A stretch of 64,000 nt of DNA from CBDDBX01 sp965225955 (GTDB lineage: Bacteria > Acidobacteriota > Aminicenantia > UBA2199): positions 17,112-81,111 of the forward strand of contig CBDDBX010000042.1 of NCBI GenBank assembly GCA_965225955.1, read 5' to 3'. Made by a program: the position numbers and the translations under genes. The notes under the pieces were generated by a model, which was given only the letters and a program-made list of their open reading frames with translations, had not been told where the DNA came from and ran no database searches. This document shows positions 9,799 to 17,356 of the stretch, piece by piece; position 1 is the stretch's first letter, and the number at the start of each line of letters is the position of its first letter.

Positions 9799-10457
9799 CA
9801 GAACTCCTCCCTTATATTAAGTTCAACTCTGTCTGCAGATTCCTGATTCTCTGTAGCCGTAATCCCTCCGGTACCTGTGACTTTAAGTTTTCCTTCAGCA
9901 ACACCTGCAGCAGTAAGAACTCTGTAAATTTCCATTCCCATTGCTGCAGTATAAGCGAGAGGCTCATCATTATCTTTACCGCATACTCCCTTAAGTTCTA
10001 CAAAATAGGGTATTGCAGAAACAAAGCCTGCAAGTTTTCTGAGATACTCCCTGCCTTTGCTGTTAACACGGCCACCTTCAAATACAAGAGCCTGTGGAAA
10101 AGCTATGATTACGCCACGATTACCATCCTTTACCTTCAGATCTTTTATTTCTGATATCTCAAGAAACTGATTAGTTAATTTAATATTCAGACCCTCTACT
10201 TTCACCTTCTTAATCAGATCCTCTACAGCAGCGTCTCTTTCTGAATCTGCTATCGATACAGCTCCTCTGGTTCCTGAGCCTGAAAGTACCAGACTCTTTT
10301 TAAAGAAGTCTCTGAACCTGCTTACTTTATCTCTATCCTGAACAGTGAAAGTAGTAAGAAAAACAAAGAATGTGAGAATAAGCATAATAATATCAAGATA
10401 GGTAGTAAGCCACCCGTTTTCCTGATCTTCAATATGCCTGTAATAGTCTCTCTTCAT
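9798..10457 (-). CDS. Divergent MotB-like stator protein with a degenerate OmpA domain
   Basis: A 219-residue protein between motA and the canonical motB. The N-terminal helix keeps the MotB pattern, including the Asp (TYLDIIMLILTFFVFLTTF). The C-terminal half folds plausibly as an OmpA-like domain, but the anchoring residues are lost: GHTD is replaced by KGVCGKDN, and the NRRVE region by SADRVELNI. It overlaps motA by four bases, so it should be made together with motA. It may be the direct partner of MotA in a MotA-MotB-MotB' stator, or a structural subunit that does not bind the wall. Which MotB is the functional partner cannot be told from sequence. Confidence 0.8.
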   Translation of the reverse strand: MKRDYYRHIEDQENGWLTTYLDIIMLILTFFVFLTTFTVQDRDKVSRFRDFFKKSLVLSGSGTRGAVSIADSERDAAVEDLIKKVKVEGLNIKLTNQFLEISEIKDLKVKDGNRGVIIAFPQALVFEGGRVNSKGREYLRKLAGFVSAIPYFVELKGVCGKDNDEPLAYTAAMGMEIYRVLTAAGVAEGKLKVTGTGGITATENQESADRVELNIREEF

Positions 10458-11233
10458 CCTTTATAGTTCTCTTCAAAATATATTCTTCTGAATTCTGTTG
10501 GCAGGAATCCTACCATTCTCTGTTCCACCATACCCGGAATCTCACCTTTCTGAATAGCGAGAACTCCGGCAACTATCATCTCTTTTTTCAGGATTTCTCC
10601 CTGGGATCTCTCTTTTAGTTTCCCTGCTACCGGTAAAAAAACTGTATTAGCCAGAACAACTCCATAAAAAGTTGTTACCAGAGCCACAGCCATTGATGAA
10701 GCTATCTGGGAAACATCGTTAAGTGAACGTAACATAAAAATCAATCCAATAAGTGTACCGATCATTCCAAAAGCCGGAGCATACTGCCCCATGGATTTAA
10801 AAATTGATATTCCCACACCGTGTCTTTTAACCTGACACTCTATTTCATTTTCCATAATATCTTTAGTCATGGAAGGAGAGATGCCATCAACAATCATTCT
10901 GACACCTTCTCTCAGAAACAGATCATCAATGGTCGGAATAACATGCTCCAGAGCAAGAACTCCGCTTTTTCTGGCTTTTCTGGAGTACTCAACTATCTCG
11001 GGAATAAGATCCATGTACTCTCTTTTATCTTCTACAAAAGCTTTTCTTGCAACAGTCAGAACATCTACAACATCTTTCAGAGGATAATTAATCAAAGTGG
11101 CTCCTAAAGTACCCCCCATAACAATCAGCAGTGAGGTAAAATTCATAAAAATTGTAAAATCCCCCTGACCGACAATAGCAATTCCAAGTAATCCGAAAGC
11201 ACTTAAAATACCCAGCAGCGTTGCAATATCCAA
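10454..11233 (-). CDS. motA: Flagellar stator protein MotA
   Basis: A 259-residue MotA/TolQ/ExbB-type protein with four membrane helices. The conserved third and fourth helices are FGMIGTLIGLIFMLRSL and AVALVTTFYGVVLANTVF, and a charged cytoplasmic loop lies between helices 2 and 3. It forms the ion channel with MotB. The start is a TTG at 11231-11233 with GGAGGA seven bases upstream; no ATG fits. It is the first assigned gene of the long minus-strand flagellar operon, though a small ORF overlaps its start. Confidence 0.94.
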   Translation of the reverse strand: MDIATLLGILSAFGLLGIAIVGQGDFTIFMNFTSLLIVMGGTLGATLINYPLKDVVDVLTVARKAFVEDKREYMDLIPEIVEYSRKARKSGVLALEHVIPTIDDLFLREGVRMIVDGISPSMTKDIMENEIECQVKRHGVGISIFKSMGQYAPAFGMIGTLIGLIFMLRSLNDVSQIASSMAVALVTTFYGVVLANTVFLPVAGKLKERSQGEILKKEMIVAGVLAIQKGEIPGMVEQRMVGFLPTEFRRIYFEENYKG

Positions 11234-11382
11234 AAGAGTCCTCCATTAAAAAAATATATAATAGCAATTAGCGTACCAGTCAGCACAAACACCAGAGTCC
11301 CCTGCCATAACATGTATTCTTCAATTAAAAGAACTGTGGTGTCATTTTTTTGACAGGTATCGTCAAAAACCACTGTCGCCAT
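11203..11382 (-). CDS. Possible small membrane protein overlapping the motA start
   Basis: A 59-codon ORF starts with an ATG at 11380-11382, with AGGAAG seven bases upstream, and runs 31 bases into motA in another frame. The middle of the peptide is a convincing single membrane helix (LWQGTLVFVLTGTLIAIIYF). Such overlap with the TTG start of motA would allow translational coupling. No homologue is recognised; it does not resemble FlbD, the small protein found before motA in spirochaetes. It may instead be leader sequence without a product. Confidence 0.35.
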   Translation of the reverse strand: MATVVFDDTCQKNDTTVLLIEEYMLWQGTLVFVLTGTLIAIIYFFNGGLFWILQRCWVF

Positions 11383-11448
11383 TTTGACACTTCCTGCAAG
11401 TTACTGTTCTTTATGCACAATTATATTAAAATATGGTAAAATTACCGG

Positions 11449-12495
11449 ATGTATATTTTAGGAATTGAATCGTCCTGTGATGAAACAGCCATCTCAATTA
11501 TTGAGCGTGGTGAAAATAACAGAGTAATAACTGAGAAAATCAAATCCCAGATCCCTATTCACAGTAAATATGGTGGAGTTGTACCGGAGATTGCCTCCCG
11601 AAGCCACTATGAAGCAATAGATATACTTACAAAAGAGGCACTTGCAGAAGCAGGAATCAGTATTGGCGACGTAGATCTTATTGCACTGACACAGGGGCCT
11701 GGGCTTATTGGATCACTTCTTATAGGCCTCTCTTTTGCCAAAGGCCTATCTCTGACACACAACATACCGATTGTTCCTGTAGATCATATTCATGCCCACA
11801 TTGAAGCAGCTTTTATAGATGCCCCTGAAAATATAGAATATCCTCTTGCAGCTCTTGTAGTTTCCGGTGGTCATACCACAATATTCCATCAGAAATCAAA
11901 ATTTGAAATAGACGTAGTAGCCAAAACAAGAGACGATGCTGTTGGGGAAGTTATGGACAAAGTGGCTAAATTCCACGGCATAGAATACCCCGGTGGACCT
12001 GTTCTGGACAGAATACAGAAAGGTGGAAACCGGAAAAGATTCAGATTCACAGTACCCAGAATTAACGACGGCTCCGGTGATTTCTCATTCTCAGGTTACA
12101 AAACAGCAGCTATGAAATTATCAAAAGACAACAATATTACACCGGAACAGGAAGAGGATTTCAGAGATCTTTGTGCATCCTTCATCTCTTCTCTTATAGA
12201 TTACCTTATGAAAAAGACCATGTCAGCTGTAGAAGAGCTGGGTGTAAAATCTGTAATTGTTTCCGGTGGAGTCAGCAGAAACTCTGTTCTGAGAGAAAAA
12301 TTTACTGAGAAATTCAGCGCAGGAGACGTAAAGCTCTATATGCCCAAACCTGTCTACTGCACTGATAATGCTTCCATGGCTGCCTGGCTGGGATATGAAA
12401 AATTCATAGCCTTTCCTGATACCAACTATTTTGATAAATATCTCAACTCATACTCCAGGGCTTCTTTCAGCAGAAAGAGAGCCCGCCACAGATAG
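11449..12495 (+). CDS. tsaD: tRNA N6-threonylcarbamoyladenosine transferase TsaD
   Basis: A 348-residue ASKHA-fold enzyme that transfers the threonylcarbamoyl group to A37 of ANN-reading tRNAs. Visible signatures: ILGIESSCDETAISI at the N-terminus, the metal-binding HIHAH (DHIHAHIEAAF near residue 110), VSGGHTTI, DDAVGEVMDKVAK, YPGGPVLDRI and the C-terminal SGGVSRNSVLR. Length is typical. It is divergent from motA and convergent with the RiPP region. It has no functional link to either neighbour. Confidence 0.97.
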   Translation: MYILGIESSCDETAISIIERGENNRVITEKIKSQIPIHSKYGGVVPEIASRSHYEAIDILTKEALAEAGISIGDVDLIALTQGPGLIGSLLIGLSFAKGLSLTHNIPIVPVDHIHAHIEAAFIDAPENIEYPLAALVVSGGHTTIFHQKSKFEIDVVAKTRDDAVGEVMDKVAKFHGIEYPGGPVLDRIQKGGNRKRFRFTVPRINDGSGDFSFSGYKTAAMKLSKDNNITPEQEEDFRDLCASFISSLIDYLMKKTMSAVEELGVKSVIVSGGVSRNSVLREKFTEKFSAGDVKLYMPKPVYCTDNASMAAWLGYEKFIAFPDTNYFDKYLNSYSRASFSRKRARHR

Positions 12496-12500
12496 CTAAA

Positions 12501-12522
12501 GAGAGAGAACACGTCCCTCTCT
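12501..12522. terminator. Hairpin between convergent tsaD and precursor P0
   Basis: An imperfect inverted repeat (AGAGAGAGAAC with CCCTCTCT, four-base loop) lies between the convergent 3' ends of tsaD and precursor P0. It may end transcription from both sides. There is no long T tract, so the call is weak. Confidence 0.4.
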
Positions 12523-12545
12523 AATCAGATAATAGCTAAACAACT

Positions 12546-12704
12546 TTATTTACAGGCTTCAGTTGTTGTTGGGTCAACTCTGCAAAAATATGAGATAAAA
12601 TTGTATGCAGCTCTACCTTCTGCAGCAGTTTCTGTTTTGAAAGCCGGATTAAATCCCCCTTTTACCTCTTTCATGTCAACTTTAGTAACTTTTGTTGTTT
12701 TCAT
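12546..12704 (-). CDS. RiPP precursor P0, 52 aa, GGF leader, two Cys in core
   Basis: A short ORF below the usual size cutoff, with AAGGAGAGAATT directly before the ATG, a box shared with other precursors here. The leader (MKTTKVTKVDMKEVKGGF) ends in the family motif KGGF followed by NPAF. The core is short and ends FCRVDPTTTEACK, with two Cys. It is the last precursor in the cluster and lies beyond the terminator of the A-P1 unit. It therefore probably needs its own promoter or read-through. It closely resembles the GGFxPxF precursors near enzymes B and F, not its nearest neighbour P1. Confidence 0.75.
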   Translation of the reverse strand: MKTTKVTKVDMKEVKGGFNPAFKTETAAEGRAAYNFISYFCRVDPTTTEACK

Positions 12705-12800
12705 AATTCTCTCCTTAGTATAATATATACTCTTTGCAACCTCCTGGAATCATTCAGTTACACAGATAGTGTTATAAACTCTGACAAATACATATCAAAA

Positions 12801-12823
12801 GAAGGGAGGACGTCTCCTCCCCT
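12801..12823 (-). terminator. Intrinsic terminator after precursor P1
   Basis: On the minus strand a perfect GGGAGGA/TCCTCCC stem with a short loop is followed by TTCTTTTG. It lies 14 bases after the P1 stop and closes the enzyme A-P1 transcript. Confidence 0.75.
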
Positions 12824-12836
12824 GACTTCCACAATA

Positions 12837-13052
12837 CTATTTGGTGCTGGTGTTATCCTTCTTCTTATCGCAGGGGCAAGCACTATTGCTTACAAAAACA
12901 CCAAGGTGTCCCTGACCTGAATGGCAACCTACAATTGCATTTTCCAATCCTTTTGTTGCATCATTCTCAGTTACTGACACCTCAACAAGTGGCTTAAAGC
13001 CCCCTCTGACTTTTTTCATTTCCTTTTTAATGAGTTCGTTCTGTTTTCTCAT
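12837..13052 (-). CDS. RiPP precursor P1, 71 aa, paired with radical SAM enzyme A
   Basis: A small protein with a Lys-rich leader (MRKQNELIKKEMKKVRGGF) and a core that contains GLENAIVGCHSGQGHLGVFV and a Cys-rich end (NSACPCDKKK). The core is clearly related to that of P4 (GLKNSIAQCHGN...GVFVTKC), so P1 and P4 form one product subfamily. It lies 96 bases after enzyme A and is followed by an intrinsic terminator. The call as substrate rests on size, leader motif, context and repetition of the same arrangement five more times. No function is known. Confidence 0.78.
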   Translation of the reverse strand: MRKQNELIKKEMKKVRGGFKPLVEVSVTENDATKGLENAIVGCHSGQGHLGVFVSNSACPCDKKKDNTSTK

Positions 13053-13148
13053 AATATATCCTCCTGATAATTCCCGTCCCCAACAGTTATTGTCGACCTA
13101 TAACCATAAGAGTACGGTTCTGTTAACTACACCACAATTAGTTTCCAA

Positions 13149-14474
13149 CTACCCTGAAAAGGGTTTTCCGTAAACAGCTCTGGTTTTAGCACAACTAAAG
13201 GGGTCAGGTTTTCCAAATCCCCCCACTTCAGAGTAGGACACCGCTACACAACCGCCTTTACATTCTGCTATAAATTCACAGCTCCGGCACTCATCAAGCT
13301 CAAGAGCATTCATAGTTCCAAATGCCTTTTCTCTGTCAAATCCGGTAATAAAATCCTTAAGTCTGGCTTCGTATATATTCCCCAGTATAAGAGAAGGTAT
13401 TACAGGCAACACTTCGCATGGAATCACAGAGCCATCGGACTTTATGGAAAACCGGTTTTTTCCTGCTGAACATCTGCTTATATATGTATCCCCTGTTCTT
13501 TCCACACTTTTCTCTTCAGCTGAATCTTTGAACACATTGTAATATTGCTCTGGAGTAATGTAGTACTCATCTGCATTACAGACGCCATCTCCACTCTTCA
13601 TCATAGGACCACTTTTGAAACCAACCCCCAGCTCCCTGACAAGCTTATCCATATCATCAAAGTGATCAATATTCTTCTTATTCATTACTAGCCCTGTAAC
13701 TACAGTACATCCGGCATTGTCCAGTAATTTTACTGCGTGAACGGCTTTTTCAAAAGCTCCTTCAACACCTCTGAAAGGGTCATGTATTTCCGCATTATGA
13801 CCATCAATACTAACCTGCACTTCCAGAGGAAGAAACTCCCTTATACTATCAGCAAAATCTTCAGTAATCATAGTACCGTTAGTTAGAAATGATAGTACGA
13901 ATTTTTTACTGTGAGCATATCTCAGAATTTCAATAAAATCAGGATGCAGAAGAACTTCACCACCTGTAAAGCTTACATCTTTAACATGCATATCAGATAA
14001 CTGATCAAGAATATCAAAAACAACCTCTTTTTTCAGAAACTCTCCTTCGGCATTACCAAAAGCACCATAACAGTGCTTGCATTTCAAATTACAGGCACTA
14101 AGCAACTCTATTGATACACTCTCAGGAGAAAAACTGCTGTTAAAACTTACAGCATCAGGAACAACACCTTCAACAAGAGGAGTATCTGCAAATTGAATGA
14201 AACCTTTGTCATAAATTTTACTCAGCACCTGTTCTACAGCTGCCACTACTGAAACTTCAGGCTCATCATAACCATCAGCAATAGCTGCTATCACTTCATC
14301 AACACTATTGCCGGAATCAAGTAACTCCAGAATAAGATAAGCATCCTCATTAAGATACATCTCTCTCTTTTCATCTTTTCTTACCCAGACAACTTCTCCA
14401 TAAAAATCATCACCAAGATGTACTCTTCTGAACAGAAGATTCTTCCTGAATCTCACATAACCTCTAAACTTCAT
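13149..14474 (-). CDS. Radical SAM/SPASM peptide maturase A with fused PqqD-like domain
   Basis: A 441-residue enzyme predicted to form a radical-based crosslink or other modification on a RiPP precursor. Residues about 1-100 look like a PqqD-like peptide-recognition (RRE) domain (FRKNLLFRRVHLGDDFYGEV, then LNEDAYLILELLDSG). The radical SAM cluster motif is CNLKCKHC (C128, C132, C135), followed by SFTGGEVLLHPDF. The C-terminus is a SPASM domain with all seven expected Cys: C(SAG), GSVIPC, CRSCEFIAECKGGC and the final DPFSC. The ATG at 14474 is chosen by an AGGATGGG site and by alignment with the other enzymes; a longer frame from 14573 adds unrelated sequence. P1 is its likely substrate. Confidence 0.85.
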   Translation of the reverse strand: MKFRGYVRFRKNLLFRRVHLGDDFYGEVVWVRKDEKREMYLNEDAYLILELLDSGNSVDEVIAAIADGYDEPEVSVVAAVEQVLSKIYDKGFIQFADTPLVEGVVPDAVSFNSSFSPESVSIELLSACNLKCKHCYGAFGNAEGEFLKKEVVFDILDQLSDMHVKDVSFTGGEVLLHPDFIEILRYAHSKKFVLSFLTNGTMITEDFADSIREFLPLEVQVSIDGHNAEIHDPFRGVEGAFEKAVHAVKLLDNAGCTVVTGLVMNKKNIDHFDDMDKLVRELGVGFKSGPMMKSGDGVCNADEYYITPEQYYNVFKDSAEEKSVERTGDTYISRCSAGKNRFSIKSDGSVIPCEVLPVIPSLILGNIYEARLKDFITGFDREKAFGTMNALELDECRSCEFIAECKGGCVAVSYSEVGGFGKPDPFSCAKTRAVYGKPFSG

Positions 14475-14721
14475 AATCCCATCCTCAACCGAATTAAATT
14501 TGATATCTAACAAAGAAACGGAGATTATTTCCCAATAACTAATAACCGCCCCAAACTTTTTGCCAACAAACAAAACACAAACTTACATTAAATTCGAATT
14601 AATATTATCAGCTTTTACAACATTCATCAAGGTGAAAACCCGGGAATACTTTACAAATAATTAAGTTATGTAAGAGGAAGTATTGAAGAAATTTCTGAAG
14701 AGCATCAGATATAATAAGAAA

Positions 14722-14748
14722 AAGTGAAGGAGAGATCTCCTTCACTAA
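14722..14748 (-). terminator. Intrinsic terminator after precursor P2
   Basis: Minus-strand reading: an AGTGAAGGAGA/TCTCCTTCACT stem with almost no loop, followed by TTTTTC. It lies 27 bases after P2 and separates the B-P2 unit from enzyme A. Confidence 0.8.
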
Positions 14749-14774
14749 CAAAACTACATTCTTAACAAACAGCC

Positions 14775-14972
14775 TTATGCTTCAGGCTCAATGCACTCTC
14801 TGGGTGATGGAGGAAGTGGTTTGCATCCTACAAATACTGTTGGATTATGACCGCATACTTCCACAACATGGAATCTTGCGCCATCAACCGGTCCTTCAAC
14901 TGCAGCGAATTCAGGACTGAATCCACCCTTAACTTCACCCATTTCTACTTTGGAAACTTTACTGGTTTTCAT
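14775..14972 (-). CDS. RiPP precursor P2, 65 aa, paired with radical SAM enzyme B
   Basis: A small protein with the leader MKTSKVSKVEMGEVKGGF, the SPEF motif and a core containing three Cys (VEVCGHNPTVFVGCKPLPP ... ECIEPEA). The start at 14972 is preferred: the in-frame ATG four codons upstream is itself part of the TGGAGG ribosome site. It lies 56 bases after enzyme B and before a good terminator, so enzyme B and P2 form one transcript. The leader is most like P0, P7, P9, P11 and P12. Confidence 0.8.
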   Translation of the reverse strand: MKTSKVSKVEMGEVKGGFSPEFAAVEGPVDGARFHVVEVCGHNPTVFVGCKPLPPSPRECIEPEA

Positions 14973-15028
14973 AAAAACCTCCATTATTTATATTTTGCTT
15001 CAAAATGAAGCTTTCATAACACAGGTAT

Positions 15029-16390
15029 CTATTCTGTCGGTCTGTAATATTCGAAATTCATGCCTAATGCAGCTTTGGATTGAGCGCACGCAAAAATATC
15101 AGGAAAATCGAATTTACCTGTTTCAGCAAAAGATATTGCAGGACACCCTCCCCGACAGCCTGTAACAAGTTCACAACTATTACAATGTTTAAGTTCCAGA
15201 CAGTTCATATTCCCAAGAACCTTCTCTCTATCAAACTCAAAGGCAAACTCCTCAAGCCTCTGGCTGTAGATATTTCCCATCACAAGACCTTCATGATCAG
15301 GGAGAACATCGCAGGGAACAGCATCACCATTAGCTCTTATAGCAAATCTTGTTCTTCCTCCATTACATCGTTCTATATAATCACGCCCCTTTCTTTCAGG
15401 AGCAGGCTCTCCCCTGCTGTTTTCAGAAGCCTTCTCTTTATGAATTGAATAGTATTTTTCTGCATCCAGATAGAACTCTCTTCCGCACCCATCACCATTA
15501 CCCATTCTGATAATGGAGCTACTTTTGAAGCGTCCACCTTCTTTAACAATCAGATCTTCCATTTCCTTAATAAAAGGGTAGTTCTTACTGGTTATCATAT
15601 GACTGACAATAACATTGAATTTTCTGTCCCTGAGCATACGAAACGCTTTCATTGTTTTATCGAAACTTCCTTTCATACCCCTTAATTGCTCATGATACTC
15701 AGCATTATGCCCATCAATGCTCAACTGGACTTCAACCCCTCCGATTTTGTCCAGTTTATCTATAACGGCTTCATCCATTAACACTCCATTTGAGAGAAAC
15801 GAAACCTTTATTTTCTTACCAACTGCATACTCAAGTATTTCAAAAAAGTCTTCATGAAGCAGGACTTCACCACCAGTAAAACTAACATCTTTACACTGAA
15901 GCTCCTCCATCTGATCCAGCAAATTAAAAACAGTCTCTTTGCTCAGCTTGTCAGCTTTATCGGGACCGAACTCTCCATAACAGTGTCTGCATTTAAGATT
16001 ACATGAAGATAAAAGAGTTATAGCTACCCCATCTATATGGTGCTCACTATCTATTCTGATACCATCTGCCAGGATATCCTGCGGCCCCTTTAATTCTTCC
16101 ACAGGTACAAGAGTGCCAAAACCTTTTTCCAGGAGGGTATTTACCAGTTTTTCCACATGCTCTGCCACTACTTTCTGTTCAGTTCCATACAGTTTTGCCA
16201 GATTTACAATACACTCATCTATGCTGTAACCGGAATTGAACTGATCAACAATCCTGTATGCATCTTCATTAAGGGATATATCTGAAGCCCCCTCTCTGCT
16301 ATTAAGTATAAGATCTCCAACAAATCTGTTTTTAAGCCAGATTCTTCTGGAAAATAGGTTTTTCTCAAATACAAAACTACTACCAAACAT
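15029..16390 (-). CDS. Radical SAM/SPASM peptide maturase B with fused PqqD-like domain
   Basis: A 453-residue maturase with the same three-part layout as A: N-terminal PqqD-like region (residues about 1-95), radical SAM core with CNLKCRHC (C130, C134, C137) and SFTGGEVLLHEDF, and a SPASM domain (RCNGGRTRF, GDAVPC, CNSCELVTGCRGGC, FACA). It is clearly closest to enzyme F: both carry GFGTLV, HHxDGVA and CYGEFGPDK. B and F therefore form one branch, the one associated with GGFxPEF precursors. Start ATG follows GAGGAGAAAGTA. No missing cluster ligand is seen, so it should be active. Confidence 0.86.
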   Translation of the reverse strand: MFGSSFVFEKNLFSRRIWLKNRFVGDLILNSREGASDISLNEDAYRIVDQFNSGYSIDECIVNLAKLYGTEQKVVAEHVEKLVNTLLEKGFGTLVPVEELKGPQDILADGIRIDSEHHIDGVAITLLSSCNLKCRHCYGEFGPDKADKLSKETVFNLLDQMEELQCKDVSFTGGEVLLHEDFFEILEYAVGKKIKVSFLSNGVLMDEAVIDKLDKIGGVEVQLSIDGHNAEYHEQLRGMKGSFDKTMKAFRMLRDRKFNVIVSHMITSKNYPFIKEMEDLIVKEGGRFKSSSIIRMGNGDGCGREFYLDAEKYYSIHKEKASENSRGEPAPERKGRDYIERCNGGRTRFAIRANGDAVPCDVLPDHEGLVMGNIYSQRLEEFAFEFDREKVLGNMNCLELKHCNSCELVTGCRGGCPAISFAETGKFDFPDIFACAQSKAALGMNFEYYRPTE

Positions 16391-16701
16391 TACTTTCTCC
16401 TCACAAACCTGACTAATAATTCTCTTGTTTCAAGTCAGGTTTCCAAACTTTACATTTCGATATTATCACACCAAAATTTCATAAACAACAAATTTTTCGC
16501 AAAAAAGAGGTTTTTTTTTAAATTTTATTTTGAATTTACAATCAAATTTTTTGAATTGCCAAAAAGAGAAAAACAGAAGCAGTTACAGAATATCCTGCAG
16601 ACAGGGGGATAAATCCCCTGCCTTTCAATTATCCTTCAGATAACATTCAATCCATCACTATCAATCAGCAGTATGGACCAATACAGAAGGATTCTGATAC
16701 A
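16391..16701. other. AT-rich intergenic region upstream of enzyme B
   Basis: About 310 bases without a gene. The half next to enzyme B is very AT-rich, with long A and T runs around 16495-16560, and is a likely promoter region for the B-P2 unit. An imperfect GC-rich stem at about 16598-16624 (GGCAGGGGAT with ATCCCCCTGTC) lies 3' of P3 and may be its terminator; it lacks a T tract. Confidence 0.45.
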
Positions 16702-16866
16702 TCAGCAACCACCTAATGCAATAGTTGGCTGACAAAGATCGAAATTTGGTGGAGGCACATAGCAACCAAGCATTGTAATCATTGCATTGCCATTCTCTGA
16801 ATTGTTCCGATCCCCCTCTACAGCAAAAAGAGGGTTAAAAACTCTTTTTTCTTTTTTTTCTTTCAT
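16702..16866 (-). CDS. Leader-truncated precursor-like peptide P3, 54 aa
   Basis: A short ORF preceded by AAGGAGAGAATT and an ATG. Instead of the usual leader ending KGGF it begins MKEKKEKRVFNPLFAVEGD: the conserved F-x-P-x-F block is kept, but the helical leader and the GG are gone. The core ends with the family's Pro/Cys pattern (MLGCYVPPPNFDLCQPTIAL, then GGC). An upstream in-frame ATG (at 16929) would add residues unlike any leader here and lacks a good ribosome site. It is one of three such shortened peptides in the cluster. Confidence 0.65.
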   Translation of the reverse strand: MKEKKEKRVFNPLFAVEGDRNNSENGNAMITMLGCYVPPPNFDLCQPTIALGGC

Positions 16867-17055
16867 AATTCTCTCCTTATGTTTAATTCTCACTAAAATG
16901 TCCCTGATAACTTTCAAAGAACCAACCAACTATAAAATCCCACTATCTTTTACATATTACCACAATATTTTTTTTATTACACATTAAAGAAACAGGGGAT
17001 AGACATCAGGTTTTATTTATAAGAATTAAGATAAGGAGAAATATTGACGGGAAAT

Positions 17056-17085
17056 AAGCGGGCCCAATCAGGCCCGCATATTAAC
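17056..17085 (-). terminator. Intrinsic terminator after precursor P4
   Basis: Minus-strand stem GCGGGCC/GGGCCCGC with a five-base loop, followed by TTATTTCCC, seven bases after P4. Confidence 0.75.
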
Positions 17086-17091
17086 TACCAG

Positions 17092-17289
17092 CTAGCGTGT
17101 TCCTTTACTACTTTTTTTGCCAGATTTACCACACTTAGTTACAAATACACCTTCTTCATTACCATGGCACTGGGCAATAGAATTTTTCAAACCTTTGTCT
17201 CCTCTACTCCCCTCAACGTCTGCATCAGCACTAAAACCACCGCCTCTAACAGCTTGCATTTCATCTTTGATCAATTCTTTTTTTCTCAT
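17092..17289 (-). CDS. RiPP precursor P4, 65 aa, paired with radical SAM enzyme C
   Basis: A small protein with a charged leader (MRKKELIKDEMQAVRGGGF) ending in three glycines. The core has GLKNSIAQCHGN, GVFVTKC and a Lys/Ser-rich tail. It shares its core pattern with P1. It lies 67 bases after enzyme C and just before a terminator. The tail KCGKSGKKSSKGTR is strongly basic, unlike the P0/P2 type. Confidence 0.8.
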   Translation of the reverse strand: MRKKELIKDEMQAVRGGGFSADADVEGSRGDKGLKNSIAQCHGNEEGVFVTKCGKSGKKSSKGTR

Positions 17290-17356
17290 AAATTTCTCCT
17301 TTAAATTTATTTAATCTTTATCTATTACCAGTTGACATATCTCATACAGCTTCACA

